Source of the DNA: JAJRZX01 sp964472295
Lineage (GTDB): Bacteria; Desulfobacterota; GWC2-55-46; JADFVP01
Assembly (NCBI GenBank): GCA_964472295.1
Contig: CAYYJQ010000009.1
Coordinates: forward strand, 1-64,000
Length of the DNA: 64,000 nt
Direction: 5' to 3'
Position 1 is the stretch's first letter; each line of letters opens with the position of its first letter. A program made the translations under genes and the position numbers. The notes under the pieces were generated by a model. That model was not told the DNA's origin, ran no database searches, and worked only from the letters and a program-made list of their open reading frames with translations. This document shows positions 51,666 to 60,873 of the stretch, piece by piece.

Positions 51666-53612
51666 ATGAAAAGGCCTCTTGCCAGAAAAATAATAGAAGA
51701 CCATCTTGAGAGCGGCAGATGGGAACCAGGCACAGAAGCGGCCATGAGGGTCGACCAGACCCTCACGCAGGACGCCACGGGCACGCTCGCCTATCTTGAA
51801 CTCGAGGCCCTGGGCATTGACAGAATCTCCACCGAACTCTCTGTCAGCTACGTGGACCACAACCTTCTTCAGACAGACTTCAAGAACGCCGACGACCACC
51901 GCTTTCTTCAGACCTCGGCAATGCGCTATGGCCTTTATTTCTCGCCTCCCGGCAACGGCGTATCACACCCCGTACACATGGAGCGCTTTGGCGTGCCGGG
52001 AAAGACCCTCCTTGGCTCGGACAGCCACACATCCACTGCCGGAGCCCTCGGCATGATAGCCATAGGCGCCGGCGGACTTGACGTGGCACTTGCCATGGCT
52101 GGAGAACCCTTTCACCTGAAGATACCAGAGGTCTTTGGCGTAAGGCTCACCGGAAGACTCAGTCCCTGGGTCTCGGCAAAGGACATTATACTCGAGATGC
52201 TCCGGCGCCACAGCGTAAAGGGCGGTGTGGGTTATATTATAGAGTACTTCGGCCCCGGCGTCCGCGCACTCTCGGCCACAGAACGGGCAACCATAGCAAA
52301 CATGGGCGCGGAACTCGGGGCCACGACAAGCATATTCCCCTCGGACGAAAGGACACGGGAATTTCTAAGAAGACAGGGCCGTGGTGACGCGTGGCGACCG
52401 ATCCATGCGGACCCTGGCGCGCCTTATGACAAGGTGGATGAAATAGACCTCTTGGCCCTTGAACCCCTTGCCGCGCGGCCCGGTTCACCTGACGATGTAG
52501 TTCCTGTCGGAGAACTCAAAGACATAGAAGCCGCGCAGGTCATCATCGGCTCTTCCGTGAATTTTTCCTTCCACGACCTCATGATAGTGGCCCGCGCCCT
52601 TGAAGGCCGGACCATTCACCCCGGCATTAGCCTTGAGATAAACCCCGGCTCTCGAAACGCCCTTGAAAACGTCGAGCGTGCCGGTGGGACGCGGCTACTC
52701 ACCCACGCGGGCGCCCGCATAAACCAGTCAGGATGCCTTGGATGCATAGGCATGGGGCAGGCCCCGGCAACAGGCACGGTCTCGGTGCGCACCTTTCCTC
52801 GAAACTTCAAGGGCAGAAGCGGCACGGAAGACGATCAGGTCTACCTCGTAAGCCCCGAAACCGCCGTCGCGACGGCAATCACTGGCCGCATTACAGACCC
52901 GCGCACCCTTGGCCCCTTACCCCGCGTTATCGAACCCAAAAAATACATATATAATGACTCGATAATCATTAAACCCCTGCCCGAGAAAGAACGGAGAAAA
53001 GTCCGGGTAGCAAGGGGCCCCAATATAAAACCCTTCCCAAGGTTCACGCGCCTCCCGGCAAACTTCAGCGGCAAGGTCCTCCTGAAGATGGGCGACAACG
53101 TGACAACTGACCATATCCTGCCGGCAGGTAACCGCATACTGCCCTTCAGGAGCAATATACCGAGCATAAGTGAATTCGCCTTCGAGCGTATTGACAGAAC
53201 CTTTGCCGCGCGTTGCAAGGCCGCTGGAGGCGGCATTGTAGTAGGGGGAGAGAACTACGGACAGGGCTCGTCGCGCGAACACGCCGCCATAGCCCCACGA
53301 TACCTCGGCATAAGGATAAAAATAGCAAAATCCTTTGCCCGCATTCACCGCGCAAACCTCATAAACATGGGCATCATACCCCTCACCTTTGCCTCCCCCT
53401 CGGGATACAATAAGATAAAAGAAGGAGACACCGTAGACTTCCCGAATATAAGAGAGGCCTTAAAAAAAGGACGTGACTCCGTAATAGCCGTAATCAGAAA
53501 GAAAAAACCTGTAAACATAACCCTGAAGATGGACCTCGGCAAGAGAGAGAGAAAAAATATCCTCGCCGGAGGACTCCTTAACGCAGTAAGAAAAAGACGA
53601 GAAAAGAAGTAA
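51666..53612 (+). CDS. Aconitate hydratase, short (about 650-residue) type
   Basis: Aconitase interconverts citrate and isocitrate in the TCA cycle. The 648-residue product has LLGSDSHTSTAGALGM, the two-Cys cluster motif GCLGCIGMGQAP, GDNVTTDHILPAG at the start of the swivel domain, and GGENYGQGSSREHAAI with the substrate-binding Ser/Arg. The first cluster Cys, normally in GSCTN, is replaced: the segment reads GSSVNFSFHD. The ATG at 51666 lies near the end of a repeat and lacks a strong ribosome site. Confidence 0.88.
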   Translation: MKRPLARKIIEDHLESGRWEPGTEAAMRVDQTLTQDATGTLAYLELEALGIDRISTELSVSYVDHNLLQTDFKNADDHRFLQTSAMRYGLYFSPPGNGVSHPVHMERFGVPGKTLLGSDSHTSTAGALGMIAIGAGGLDVALAMAGEPFHLKIPEVFGVRLTGRLSPWVSAKDIILEMLRRHSVKGGVGYIIEYFGPGVRALSATERATIANMGAELGATTSIFPSDERTREFLRRQGRGDAWRPIHADPGAPYDKVDEIDLLALEPLAARPGSPDDVVPVGELKDIEAAQVIIGSSVNFSFHDLMIVARALEGRTIHPGISLEINPGSRNALENVERAGGTRLLTHAGARINQSGCLGCIGMGQAPATGTVSVRTFPRNFKGRSGTEDDQVYLVSPETAVATAITGRITDPRTLGPLPRVIEPKKYIYNDSIIIKPLPEKERRKVRVARGPNIKPFPRFTRLPANFSGKVLLKMGDNVTTDHILPAGNRILPFRSNIPSISEFAFERIDRTFAARCKAAGGGIVVGGENYGQGSSREHAAIAPRYLGIRIKIAKSFARIHRANLINMGIIPLTFASPSGYNKIKEGDTVDFPNIREALKKGRDSVIAVIRKKKPVNITLKMDLGKRERKNILAGGLLNAVRKRREKK

Positions 53613-53694
53613 AAAATAAGAAGAAAGAAGAGATAAGAAAAGATATTTCCTTACTTTCTTTTAGAAAAAAGAAAGTAAGACAAAGAAAACCAAT
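53613..53694 (+). repeat. Purine tract plus short-form hairpin repeat after aconitase
   Basis: After the stop comes an A/G-rich stretch with AAGAAGAAAGAAGAG (53616-53644), then the ACTTTCTTTT hairpin (53653-53676) and the CAAAGAAAACCAAT box to 53694. This order repeats after moaB and moaD, suggesting a 3'-end module. Confidence 0.72.
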
Positions 53695-53776
53695 GGGTTT
53701 TCACTCTACCCTCTCTTTCCTCCTCCCCCAGGGCCTCTCTCTTGATTTCGACTGACAATCAGTATATGCTCATAAC

Positions 53777-55108
53777 ATGAAGAAAAAAATCATCATAATG
53801 GGCGCCGCGGGCCGTGATTTTCATAACTTCAATGTCCTCATGAGGGATAACCCTGAATATGAGGTAAAGGCCTTTACAGCCGCGCAGATACCGTTCATCG
53901 AAGAACGCACATATCCCGCGGAACTCGCGGGTCCGCTCTACCCCGGGGGCATCCCCATATACTCTGAAGACAGGCTCGAAGCCCTCATAAAAGACCTCGC
54001 CATAGACGAGGTCCTCTTCTCATACAGCGACATCTCCTACACCGGGCTCATGCATAAGGCCTCGCTCGTGAACGCCGCCGGCGCCGCCTTTACCCTCCCT
54101 GACCCCTCACGCACCATGCTCGCTTCAACAAAGCCCCTAATATCCGTATGCGCCGTAAGGACGGGCTGCGGAAAGAGCGCCGCGACAAGATACATCGCGG
54201 GCATTATTAAGAATTCCGGCCTCCGGCCCGTTGCCATACGCCACCCCATGCCCTACGGGATACTCAATAAAGAACGGGCAATACAGCGCTTTGCCGCCCT
54301 CGAAGACATTAGAGAACAGGAATGCACCATCGAGGAGATGGAAGAATATGAGCCCCTCGTGGAGGCGGGCATTGTAGTCTACGCGGGCATAGACTACGAG
54401 GCCATCCTCAGAAGGGCCGAAGAAGAGGCGGATGTAATAATCTGGGACGGCGGCAATAACGACACGCCCTTTTACCGCCCAGACCTCGCCGTAACCATAG
54501 CCGACCCACTTCGCCCCGGTGATGAGCGCGCCTATTACCCCGGAGAGACGAATGTGCGCCTCTCTGACTGCGTAATAATAAACAAGGCCCGCTCGGCAAC
54601 AGCGCCCGCCATCAAGGACGTTGTTGAGAGCGTCAAGGACATAAACCCCGGCGCTCTAATACTCCGCACCGCCTTTACCCTGACCATAACAGGAGAACTC
54701 GAACCACATAAAAAGGTCCTCGTCGTCGAGGACGGCCCAACGCTCACACACGGGGGCATGACCCTTGGCGCTGGAGTAGCCGCCTGCAGGGAGCATGGCT
54801 GGGTCCCGGTGGACCCCCGGCCACATGCCGTTGGCTCCATAAGGGATACCTTTAATAAATACCCCCATGTAAGAGGGCTCCTCCCTGCCATGGGATACTC
54901 GCCGGAACAGGTCCGTGAACTTGAAGAGACTATTAACGCCGCGCCCGCGGACGCCGTGGTAATAGCCACCCCCATTGACCTTGGCCGGATTACGAGGATA
55001 AAAAAACCAGTCATAAGGGTAACCTACGAGATTGACGACTTCGATGACCATGGCCTCAGGGCACTTATAGAGGGCTTTATAAAAAAAATCTCCGAGGTGA
55101 AAGGATGA
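53777..55108 (+). CDS. Cyclic 2,3-diphosphoglycerate synthetase-like GTPase
   Basis: The 443-residue protein resembles the family named after archaeal cDPG synthetase. An N-terminal Rossmann part (IIIMGAAGRDFHNFNVLM, SYSDISYTGLMHKAS) leads to a P-loop-like ISVCAVRTGCGKSAATRY (about 125). VIIWDGGNNDTPFY, LVVEDGPTLTHGGMTLGAG and VIATPIDLGRI follow. In bacteria the substrate is not established, so the name should be taken as family only. Its last codons overlap proline dehydrogenase by 4 bp. Confidence 0.82.
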   Translation: MKKKIIIMGAAGRDFHNFNVLMRDNPEYEVKAFTAAQIPFIEERTYPAELAGPLYPGGIPIYSEDRLEALIKDLAIDEVLFSYSDISYTGLMHKASLVNAAGAAFTLPDPSRTMLASTKPLISVCAVRTGCGKSAATRYIAGIIKNSGLRPVAIRHPMPYGILNKERAIQRFAALEDIREQECTIEEMEEYEPLVEAGIVVYAGIDYEAILRRAEEEADVIIWDGGNNDTPFYRPDLAVTIADPLRPGDERAYYPGETNVRLSDCVIINKARSATAPAIKDVVESVKDINPGALILRTAFTLTITGELEPHKKVLVVEDGPTLTHGGMTLGAGVAACREHGWVPVDPRPHAVGSIRDTFNKYPHVRGLLPAMGYSPEQVRELEETINAAPADAVVIATPIDLGRITRIKKPVIRVTYEIDDFDDHGLRALIEGFIKKISEVKG

Positions 55109-55953
55109 AGGGGTTTACCGCATACCTTGCCAAACGCTACATCGCCGGTGATGAGCGAAGCGATGCGCTGAAGGTCTGCCGCGCTCTTAACGAACTCGGC
55201 ATCACCGCCACAGTGGACGTGCTCGGCGAGGGCGTCACTGACGAGGCCCATGCCCGCGCCGCCGTGGAAGAATACACTGCCCTCCTCCATGATATAAAAG
55301 AGACGGGCGTTGAAGCCTCCATCTCGCTGAAACTCACTCACCTTGGCCTTGATATTTCTCATGCCCTTACAGAAGAAAACCTCTCGGCCATACTCAGAGA
55401 GGCCCGGCGCTTGAAGATATTCACGCGGCTTGACATGGAGCGCTCCCAGTACACGGAAGACACCCTGAGTATCTTTTTGAAGGTCCACGAGGACTACCCA
55501 AACTCTGGAATTGCCATACAGAGCGCGCTTGTGAGGAGCGAAAGAGATGTAAAACGCCTCATCGATGCCAGGGCCAGCGTCCGCCTTGTAAAAGGGGCCT
55601 ACATGGAACCCCCTGGCGTGGCCTTTCAGGAAAAAAAACTCGTTGACATAAACTACGTCACCATCATGAAAGAATTACTCACAGGCGGCAGCCGCCCGGC
55701 CATAGCCACACACGACGAGGCAATAATCAACGAGGCAAAGGAATTCATAATCGAGAAGAAGATAAAAAAGGACGCCTTTGAGTTCCAGATGCTACTTGGA
55801 ATAAAGAGGTCGCTTCAAAAAGAACTTGCAAAAGAAGGCTTCAGGGTGCGCGTCTACGTTCCCTATGGAAAGGACTGGCTTGCCTATGTGCTACGGCGTC
55901 TCAAGGAGCGAAAGGAAAATATCTTTTTCGTGGTGAGAAATATTCTGGACTGA
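55105..55953 (+). CDS. Proline dehydrogenase (monofunctional)
   Basis: This FAD enzyme oxidises proline to pyrroline-5-carboxylate. The 282-residue barrel shows SLKLTHLGLDIS, TRLDMERSQYTEDTL, VRLVKGAYMEPPG, KDAFEFQMLLGI and the C-terminal RVYVPYGKDWLAYVLRRLKER, which contacts substrate. No P5C dehydrogenase gene is adjacent. The ATGA overlap with the cDPGS-like gene suggests a functional link. proB and proA, for synthesis, lie about 6 kb away on the other strand. Confidence 0.92.
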   Translation: MKGFTAYLAKRYIAGDERSDALKVCRALNELGITATVDVLGEGVTDEAHARAAVEEYTALLHDIKETGVEASISLKLTHLGLDISHALTEENLSAILREARRLKIFTRLDMERSQYTEDTLSIFLKVHEDYPNSGIAIQSALVRSERDVKRLIDARASVRLVKGAYMEPPGVAFQEKKLVDINYVTIMKELLTGGSRPAIATHDEAIINEAKEFIIEKKIKKDAFEFQMLLGIKRSLQKELAKEGFRVRVYVPYGKDWLAYVLRRLKERKENIFFVVRNILD

Positions 55954-56197
55954 AAAGATTGGATGGTGGGCACAGCCCACCCGGCTGACCGCCCTGCAAG
56001 GCGCTTTTTCAACGACGTATATATTGCGCCAATATTGGTTTTCTTTGATGTGGTTTCTTTCTGGTAAAGTGTGTCTATTATGCGCCAGGTCCAAAAAATC
56101 CAGAGGGACATAACAGCCCAATAAAAAAACTTTCTTTTTTCTAAAAGAAAGTGGGAAATTTTCTTTTGCTTTACTTTCTTTTAGAGGAGAGGCACCC
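55954..56197. repeat. Repeat-filled gap before moaB
   Basis: It contains the GGTGGGC-ACA-GCCCACC palindrome (55965-55981) and a right-half hairpin-repeat copy in minus orientation (56034-56152) that starts with ATTGGTTTTCTTTGA. A truncated ACTTTCTTTTAG end (56173-56184) runs directly into the AGGAGAGG ribosome site of moaB. No gene was seen. Confidence 0.7.
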
Positions 56198-56689
56198 ATG
56201 ATTACAGCGGCCATACTTACAATAAGCGACAAGGGTTCCCGCGGCGAGCGCGAGGACCTGAGCGGAGCGGAGATCCGCGCCATGCTCGCCACCCTGCCTG
56301 CCGAGATAAGCGCCTACGAGATCGTACCCGACGAGACAGAGCAAATCAGCGCTAAAATCATTCATTTCACAGACGAACTTGGCGTGGACCTTGTTGTGAC
56401 CACAGGCGGCACTGGCGTGACGCCCCGCGACGTTACCCCCGAAGCCACGCGGGCAGTTATTGAACGGGAACTTCCGGGCATGAGCGAGGCCATGCGCGCT
56501 GAAAGCCTCAAGAAGACTCCCCACGCCATGATCTCACGGGCCGTCTGCGGAACAAGAGGCCAGTCGCTCATAATAAACCTCCCCGGAAGCCCGCGCGGGG
56601 TGCGCGAAAACCTCGAGGTTCTCATGCCGGCGCTCATGCATACCATAAAAAAAATTAAAGGCTCCACCGAAGAATGCGGCGGTAAATAA
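56198..56689 (+). CDS. moaB: Molybdenum cofactor protein MoaB/MogA
   Basis: It adenylylates molybdopterin ahead of metal insertion. The 163-residue protein has AAILTISDKGSRGEREDLSG, the active loop VVTTGGTGVTPRDVTPEAT and LIINLPGSPRGVRENL. It could equally be labelled MogA; the family is certain. moaE and moaD lie just downstream on the opposite strand, so this is a small cofactor locus serving molybdoenzymes such as nitrate reductase. Confidence 0.9.
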   Translation: MITAAILTISDKGSRGEREDLSGAEIRAMLATLPAEISAYEIVPDETEQISAKIIHFTDELGVDLVVTTGGTGVTPRDVTPEATRAVIERELPGMSEAMRAESLKKTPHAMISRAVCGTRGQSLIINLPGSPRGVRENLEVLMPALMHTIKKIKGSTEECGGK

Positions 56690-56974
56690 GAGAAGAAAGA
56701 AGAGAAGAAAAAGATTGAGGAGGGCGGGCTCCGCCCGCAAAAAGAAAAAACAAAAGAAAAAGAAAGAGAATTTCTTACTTTCTTTTAGAAAAAAGAAAGT
56801 CTTTTGATTGGGCGGCGAAGCCCATCTCAATTCTTTGGTCATTACGCATGACAGGCAAATTTTGCCAGAAAGAAAGCGCGTCAAAGAAAACCAATAGTGG
56901 AGTAGGGTGGGCTGTGCCCACCAAAAAAAATATTGCAAGATGGGTGGAACGTAGTGAAACCCAACAAAATCACC
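56690..56974 (+). repeat. Repeat-filled gap between moaB and moaE
   Basis: In order: a purine tract (56687-56718), a GCGGGC-TCC-GCCCGC hairpin (56724-56738), a right-half hairpin-repeat copy (56777-56895), and a GGTGGGC-TGT-GCCCACC palindrome (56906-56922) in the opposite orientation to that at 55965. moaB and moaE converge here. Confidence 0.72.
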
Positions 56975-57400
56975 TTACGGCGTTTCCGAGACCCATACCT
57001 CGCCCGAGGATGTTGTCTCGCGTTTCCAGATGGGTGTGGTGCGCTTTAAATCCGTAATGGCCCACTCGCAGGCCATGAAGGCGTCGTTACGGTGCGCCGA
57101 GGCCGCCACGATAAGCACAATGTCCTCGCCTATATCAATATGACCCGTCCTGTGGATAATGGCCATCTCGATTATATTAAAATTCTCGAGGGCGCGCCTC
57201 CTTATGTCTTCGAGTTTTTTTTCGGCCATGCCGGGATAGTGCTCGAAGTCCAGTCCGCTTATCTCCACGCCCTTTGAGAGGTCACGGGCCGTGCCCACAA
57301 AACTCACGAGCGCGCCAATGCCCTTTGAGGCCTTCTTTACCTCATCCTGCACGGCCTCAATGGAAAAAGGCCCTTCCTGAATCCTTACAAGATTTTTCAT
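56975..57400 (-). CDS. moaE: Molybdopterin synthase large subunit MoaE
   Basis: MoaE with MoaD turns precursor Z into molybdopterin. The 141-residue protein has ALVSFVGTARDLSKG, LDFEHYPGMAEKKL, AIIHRTGHIDIGED, and the catalytic-Lys end TPIWKRETTSSGEVWV. The ATG at 57400 gives the usual N-terminus. moaD lies 310 bp upstream with repeats in between. Confidence 0.93.
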   Translation of the reverse strand: MKNLVRIQEGPFSIEAVQDEVKKASKGIGALVSFVGTARDLSKGVEISGLDFEHYPGMAEKKLEDIRRRALENFNIIEMAIIHRTGHIDIGEDIVLIVAASAHRNDAFMACEWAITDLKRTTPIWKRETTSSGEVWVSETP

Positions 57401-57710
57401 AATTGCTTTTCTCTGCACACTCTTTCAAGGAGGCATTGAGACGCCTTGCGTGGTCTATATTTGATGACGCATACCATGCGTTACTATTGGTTTTCTTTGA
57501 CGCAACGTTTTAATGCCGAACCGAACCCATTGAGCCCCATGCTGTTTTAGTCAAACTGACCAGGGAGCATTGAGACGCCTTGCATGGTCTATATTTGGTG
57601 ACGCATACCATGCGTTACTATTGGTTTTCTTTGCTCCACTTTCTTTTTTCTAAAAGAAAGTGGAAAAAAATACTCTTTTTCTCTTCTCTTTTCTTACTCT
57701 TTCCCGTCTT
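57401..57710 (-). repeat. 68-bp direct repeat and short hairpin repeat between moaD and moaE
   Basis: Positions 57433-57500 and 57567-57634 are a direct repeat with three mismatches, containing an ACGCAT-ACC-ATGCGT hairpin and ending in the ATTGGTTTTCTTTG box. Next to the second copy is a short-form hairpin (57620-57661, minus orientation) and then a purine tract on the minus strand up to the moaD stop. The spacer between copies is about 66 bp. Confidence 0.82.
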
Positions 57711-57959
57711 CTACCCGCCGGAAAAGGGCGGCAGGAGTCCCACCACGTCTCCGTCGGCAACGAGTTCATCGTCACGGGCGAACTCTTCGTTCACCGAGAC
57801 GAGGACGCTTCTGCTGCCAAGGACCTCGGCAAGGGCCGGGATGTCCTCGGAGAGCATTTCCTTCAATTCGCCAACTGTCATGGGTTCTCTTATCTCATAC
57901 TCCTTGCTCGGAGCACCAGAGAGCCTCTTCAGCATGGCGAAGAACCTTACCTCTACCAT
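57711..57959 (-). CDS. moaD: Molybdopterin synthase sulfur carrier MoaD
   Basis: The 82-residue ubiquitin-like protein begins VEVRFFAMLKRLSG and ends with the essential Gly-Gly (LLPPFSGG), where thiocarboxylate forms. It shares a transcript with moaE. The stop is followed by a purine tract and hairpin module as in other loci here. Confidence 0.93.
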   Translation of the reverse strand: MVEVRFFAMLKRLSGAPSKEYEIREPMTVGELKEMLSEDIPALAEVLGSRSVLVSVNEEFARDDELVADGDVVGLLPPFSGG

Positions 57960-58081
57960 GGATGTTTCCTGTCTTCAAACCGAGTGAAATACAAAGCAAT
58001 TGAGGCGCAAAGACGCCCTTGCAGTGAATATCTCTCAAAAAAATGCAAGAGAGAAAAGAGGGGGGAGAGATTCCCTTACCG

Positions 58082-60394
58082 CTACTTGACTTTCTGCTCA
58101 AAGGCGCTCTCAAGGTCAATAATATCACGTCTTGCGGCCTTTGAAAAGAGGGCGGTAAAGGAATCTCCATCTGCGGGGAATTGTGCGGAGCCATAGTAGG
58201 CTGTAAGGTGTTCTTCAAGGAAGGATTTAGTGAGGAGGGGATTGTCTTTTATGGCCTTTATGACCGCGTCAACAACGCGCGTCACATCGCCGCCGGTCTC
58301 TGGATAAAGAAGTGCGAATACATCATCATCGAGCCTTGTCACGTAGTCGAAGTTCCGCGTCTCATTTTTTATTATATCGAAGAACTTGGCTGAGATGGCC
58401 TTCATCTTGTTCGGTGATATTCCCTCTGGCCCCATTATCCTGAGGCTTGAGAGCACAAAATGCTTGTCCTGGCGCCTCGCCCTGTTGAGTTCCTGTTCAA
58501 CTGTCTTCTCAAGGGCCTCCATGGGGGAAAGCTCCCTTATACCCTTTGCCTTGCCGGTCTCGCCTGTCTGGGGCTTGAAGATGGTGATACCAAGGGCCCT
58601 CTCGGCAAAGATGAGGAACCTCTGGAGTATATCCGCGTCTTCGTCAGAGAAGGCCCCGGAGTACTGTGTGTCCTCATATATTTTATGAAAGAGTGTGAGG
58701 ACGCCTTTTATCTCTCCGTCAACGTAAAGGGGGATGGAGAAGACGCACTTTATGACAGGAGAGGCCTCTCTGGTGAACTCCCTTGATACGGGTTCATGCC
58801 TTCTCAGGACCTCAAGCACTGTCTCCTTCTCGATATAATGGAGTTCCTGCCTGATGCCCATATCATCGAGGCCATAGGTAGCGACTGTCTGAAAGCGTTT
58901 TTCGCCCTGCTCAAGCCTCAGAAGGGCGCCGTCAGCGGCTATGGCGTTGGCGGCCTTAGTGGCTATAAGGCGGGTAAGTTGCGCGGGGTCTGTTATGGTA
59001 ATGAGTTCAAGGCCCACATCGTCTATACTCGTAACCTTCCTGCCCATGCGGTTATCGCGCTCAGACTCCATGGAGCGGTAAATGCTCTGAGCGACAAGGG
59101 TCCTAATATCCTTTAAAAACCCCTCGTGGTAGGCCGAGAGGCCTCCGGGGTTTACCACCTGTCCGCTGAGAGTGCCCACAAAGCGGTTGTTGCAGACCAT
59201 GGGAAGCGATATATAGAGCTTCTTTATAATATCCTCCTCGGTCCTGTCCACGAGGAAGACGTCTTTTCTCGTCTCCATGGAGTAGCCCTCAATGCCCTGG
59301 CCCTTCCTGATGCCCCCGAATATGCCGAGCCCTCCCGTGCCGCCCGCGCTCGAGGCCTTGAGGACCAGGCTCCTGGTCTTGTCGTTATAGAGATAGAGAA
59401 GGCACGTCATTCCCGGAACCTCTCCGGCCACCTTTCTTGCGAGGGAGGCGAGGTTCTTGTCAAGGGGCGTCTCCGAGTTCATCATGCCGTCTATCTCCTT
59501 CCAGAAGGAGAACTTGGCCGCGTCAGAGCGTATGCCCTCGTACTCAAGGGATTTATGGATTACCTCAGAGGCGAGGGCGGCGAACCTGGTGAGGAACTTG
59601 AGGTCATCATCAGAGTACAGGTCCGGCGACTCGCTGGAACTCACGTTTATGACACCAAAGACCTTGCGGTCAACCATGAGGGGCACGCACATGGCGCTCT
59701 TGGCGTCATCACGCTCCATGGGCTTGAGGTATTTGCCCGGGTCCGCCCTGCCGGATATGATTACGGCCTTGCCCTTCTGCGCTACATGACCAGAGACACC
59801 TGTGCCAATGGGCACGCGTATCTTGCGGATAACCTCTTCGTCCATGCCGCTTGCAGACTCCACGCGAAGGGCGTTCGCGGCCTCATCAAGAAGCATGATG
59901 GAAGAACGCTGTGCGCCCGTGAACTCTATTACAAGCTTCATTATCACTGAGACGAGTTCTTTCCTGTCGGTTATAAGGTAGAGAGAATCCACTATTTCTC
60001 GAAGAGATGAGAATATGGCGTCCCTGTTGCCGCCCTTTTCCCCTTCCATGAAGGATCCGCGGACCTCCCATAGAAGCCTCGCGCCAAGGGGGCCGAACCT
60101 CTCCATTGATATAAAGTGCGGTGATTTGAGGAACTCCGAACTCTCGCTATCCTGAAGCGCGTCTATTACAGTATTGACATAGGGGTCGGCCTTTATCTCC
60201 TCAAGGTCATTAGTGGTCTTTATGTTGAGCCTTGGCGAGAGTCTGTAACCCAGTTCGTCAAGTTTGAATATCATGGCGTCCCTGTTGGGGTCGGCGATTA
60301 TCCTAATATCGGTCTTGCCGTCCCCAAGGAGTATGGGAAGGAGTTTCAATGCCTCTTTGTTGGCCCCTATTATGGCAACGTGCTTGACGCCCAT
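58082..60394 (-). CDS. Multi-GAF signalling protein with degenerate GGDEF domain
   Basis: The 770-residue cytoplasmic protein begins with a Rossmann-like nucleotide-binding region (about 1-95, HVAIIGANKEALKLLPILL). Three GAF-type domains follow: about 140-285 (GTGVSGHVAQKGKAV, CVPLMVDRKVFGVINV), about 305-440, and about 460-605. A C-terminal GGDEF-fold domain (about 625-765) has its signature changed to LDDDVF, so it should not make c-di-GMP but may bind a nucleotide. It starts 2 bp after the PATAN gene. The sensed ligand is unknown. Confidence 0.8.
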   Translation of the reverse strand: MGVKHVAIIGANKEALKLLPILLGDGKTDIRIIADPNRDAMIFKLDELGYRLSPRLNIKTTNDLEEIKADPYVNTVIDALQDSESSEFLKSPHFISMERFGPLGARLLWEVRGSFMEGEKGGNRDAIFSSLREIVDSLYLITDRKELVSVIMKLVIEFTGAQRSSIMLLDEAANALRVESASGMDEEVIRKIRVPIGTGVSGHVAQKGKAVIISGRADPGKYLKPMERDDAKSAMCVPLMVDRKVFGVINVSSSESPDLYSDDDLKFLTRFAALASEVIHKSLEYEGIRSDAAKFSFWKEIDGMMNSETPLDKNLASLARKVAGEVPGMTCLLYLYNDKTRSLVLKASSAGGTGGLGIFGGIRKGQGIEGYSMETRKDVFLVDRTEEDIIKKLYISLPMVCNNRFVGTLSGQVVNPGGLSAYHEGFLKDIRTLVAQSIYRSMESERDNRMGRKVTSIDDVGLELITITDPAQLTRLIATKAANAIAADGALLRLEQGEKRFQTVATYGLDDMGIRQELHYIEKETVLEVLRRHEPVSREFTREASPVIKCVFSIPLYVDGEIKGVLTLFHKIYEDTQYSGAFSDEDADILQRFLIFAERALGITIFKPQTGETGKAKGIRELSPMEALEKTVEQELNRARRQDKHFVLSSLRIMGPEGISPNKMKAISAKFFDIIKNETRNFDYVTRLDDDVFALLYPETGGDVTRVVDAVIKAIKDNPLLTKSFLEEHLTAYYGSAQFPADGDSFTALFSKAARRDIIDLESAFEQKVK

Positions 60395-60396
60395 CT

Positions 60397-60792
60397 CTAT
60401 ATCCTCTCAAGAATATTAAGGTCCAGAAGTTTCCTTATAAGCCCCACGGAATCTCCCGCAAAGTCAACGGGGGCCCTGTCACTCTCCATGGAGGGCTCTC
60501 CTGCCCCCTCACACACACCCTCGGCAAAGGTCTCCTCTTCAATGGAATGCTCCGGGGCCTGAGCGCCTGGCTCCACCTCGAACTCGCCCTCTTTCCATGT
60601 AAGGAGTTCCTTGAGGGCGTCCTCGCCCGACACGTCACGGTACTGGGCATGTACGACAGCGCCGTCTTTTATATATATATGTCCAAAACCACGGGGAGAG
60701 CTTAAATGAACGGCAGCGGTCTTGGCCTCTGCCACGAAAATCTGCAGTATGTCCCTTGGTCTTATATCAACAAGCCTGCCCTTGACGCTCAT
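60397..60792 (-). CDS. DUF4388 (PATAN) domain protein
   Basis: The 131-residue protein has the PATAN fold pattern: KGRLVDIRPRDILQIF, AAVHLSSPRGFGHIYIKDG, VVHAQYRDVSGEDALKELL and WKEGEFEVEPG. An acidic stretch and a short C-terminal helix follow (VGLIRKLLDLNILERI). Such proteins occur in two-component and gliding/twitching regulation. With the GAF protein it forms a two-gene unit under a sigma-54 promoter. Confidence 0.82.
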   Translation of the reverse strand: MSVKGRLVDIRPRDILQIFVAEAKTAAVHLSSPRGFGHIYIKDGAVVHAQYRDVSGEDALKELLTWKEGEFEVEPGAQAPEHSIEEETFAEGVCEGAGEPSMESDRAPVDFAGDSVGLIRKLLDLNILERI

Positions 60793-60873
60793 GGAGTCCC
60801 CTTGGATGAAGTTACAATGTCCCTCTCAATAAGAATATCGCCCAACAATGCCAAACATATGTCCTACATAGAA

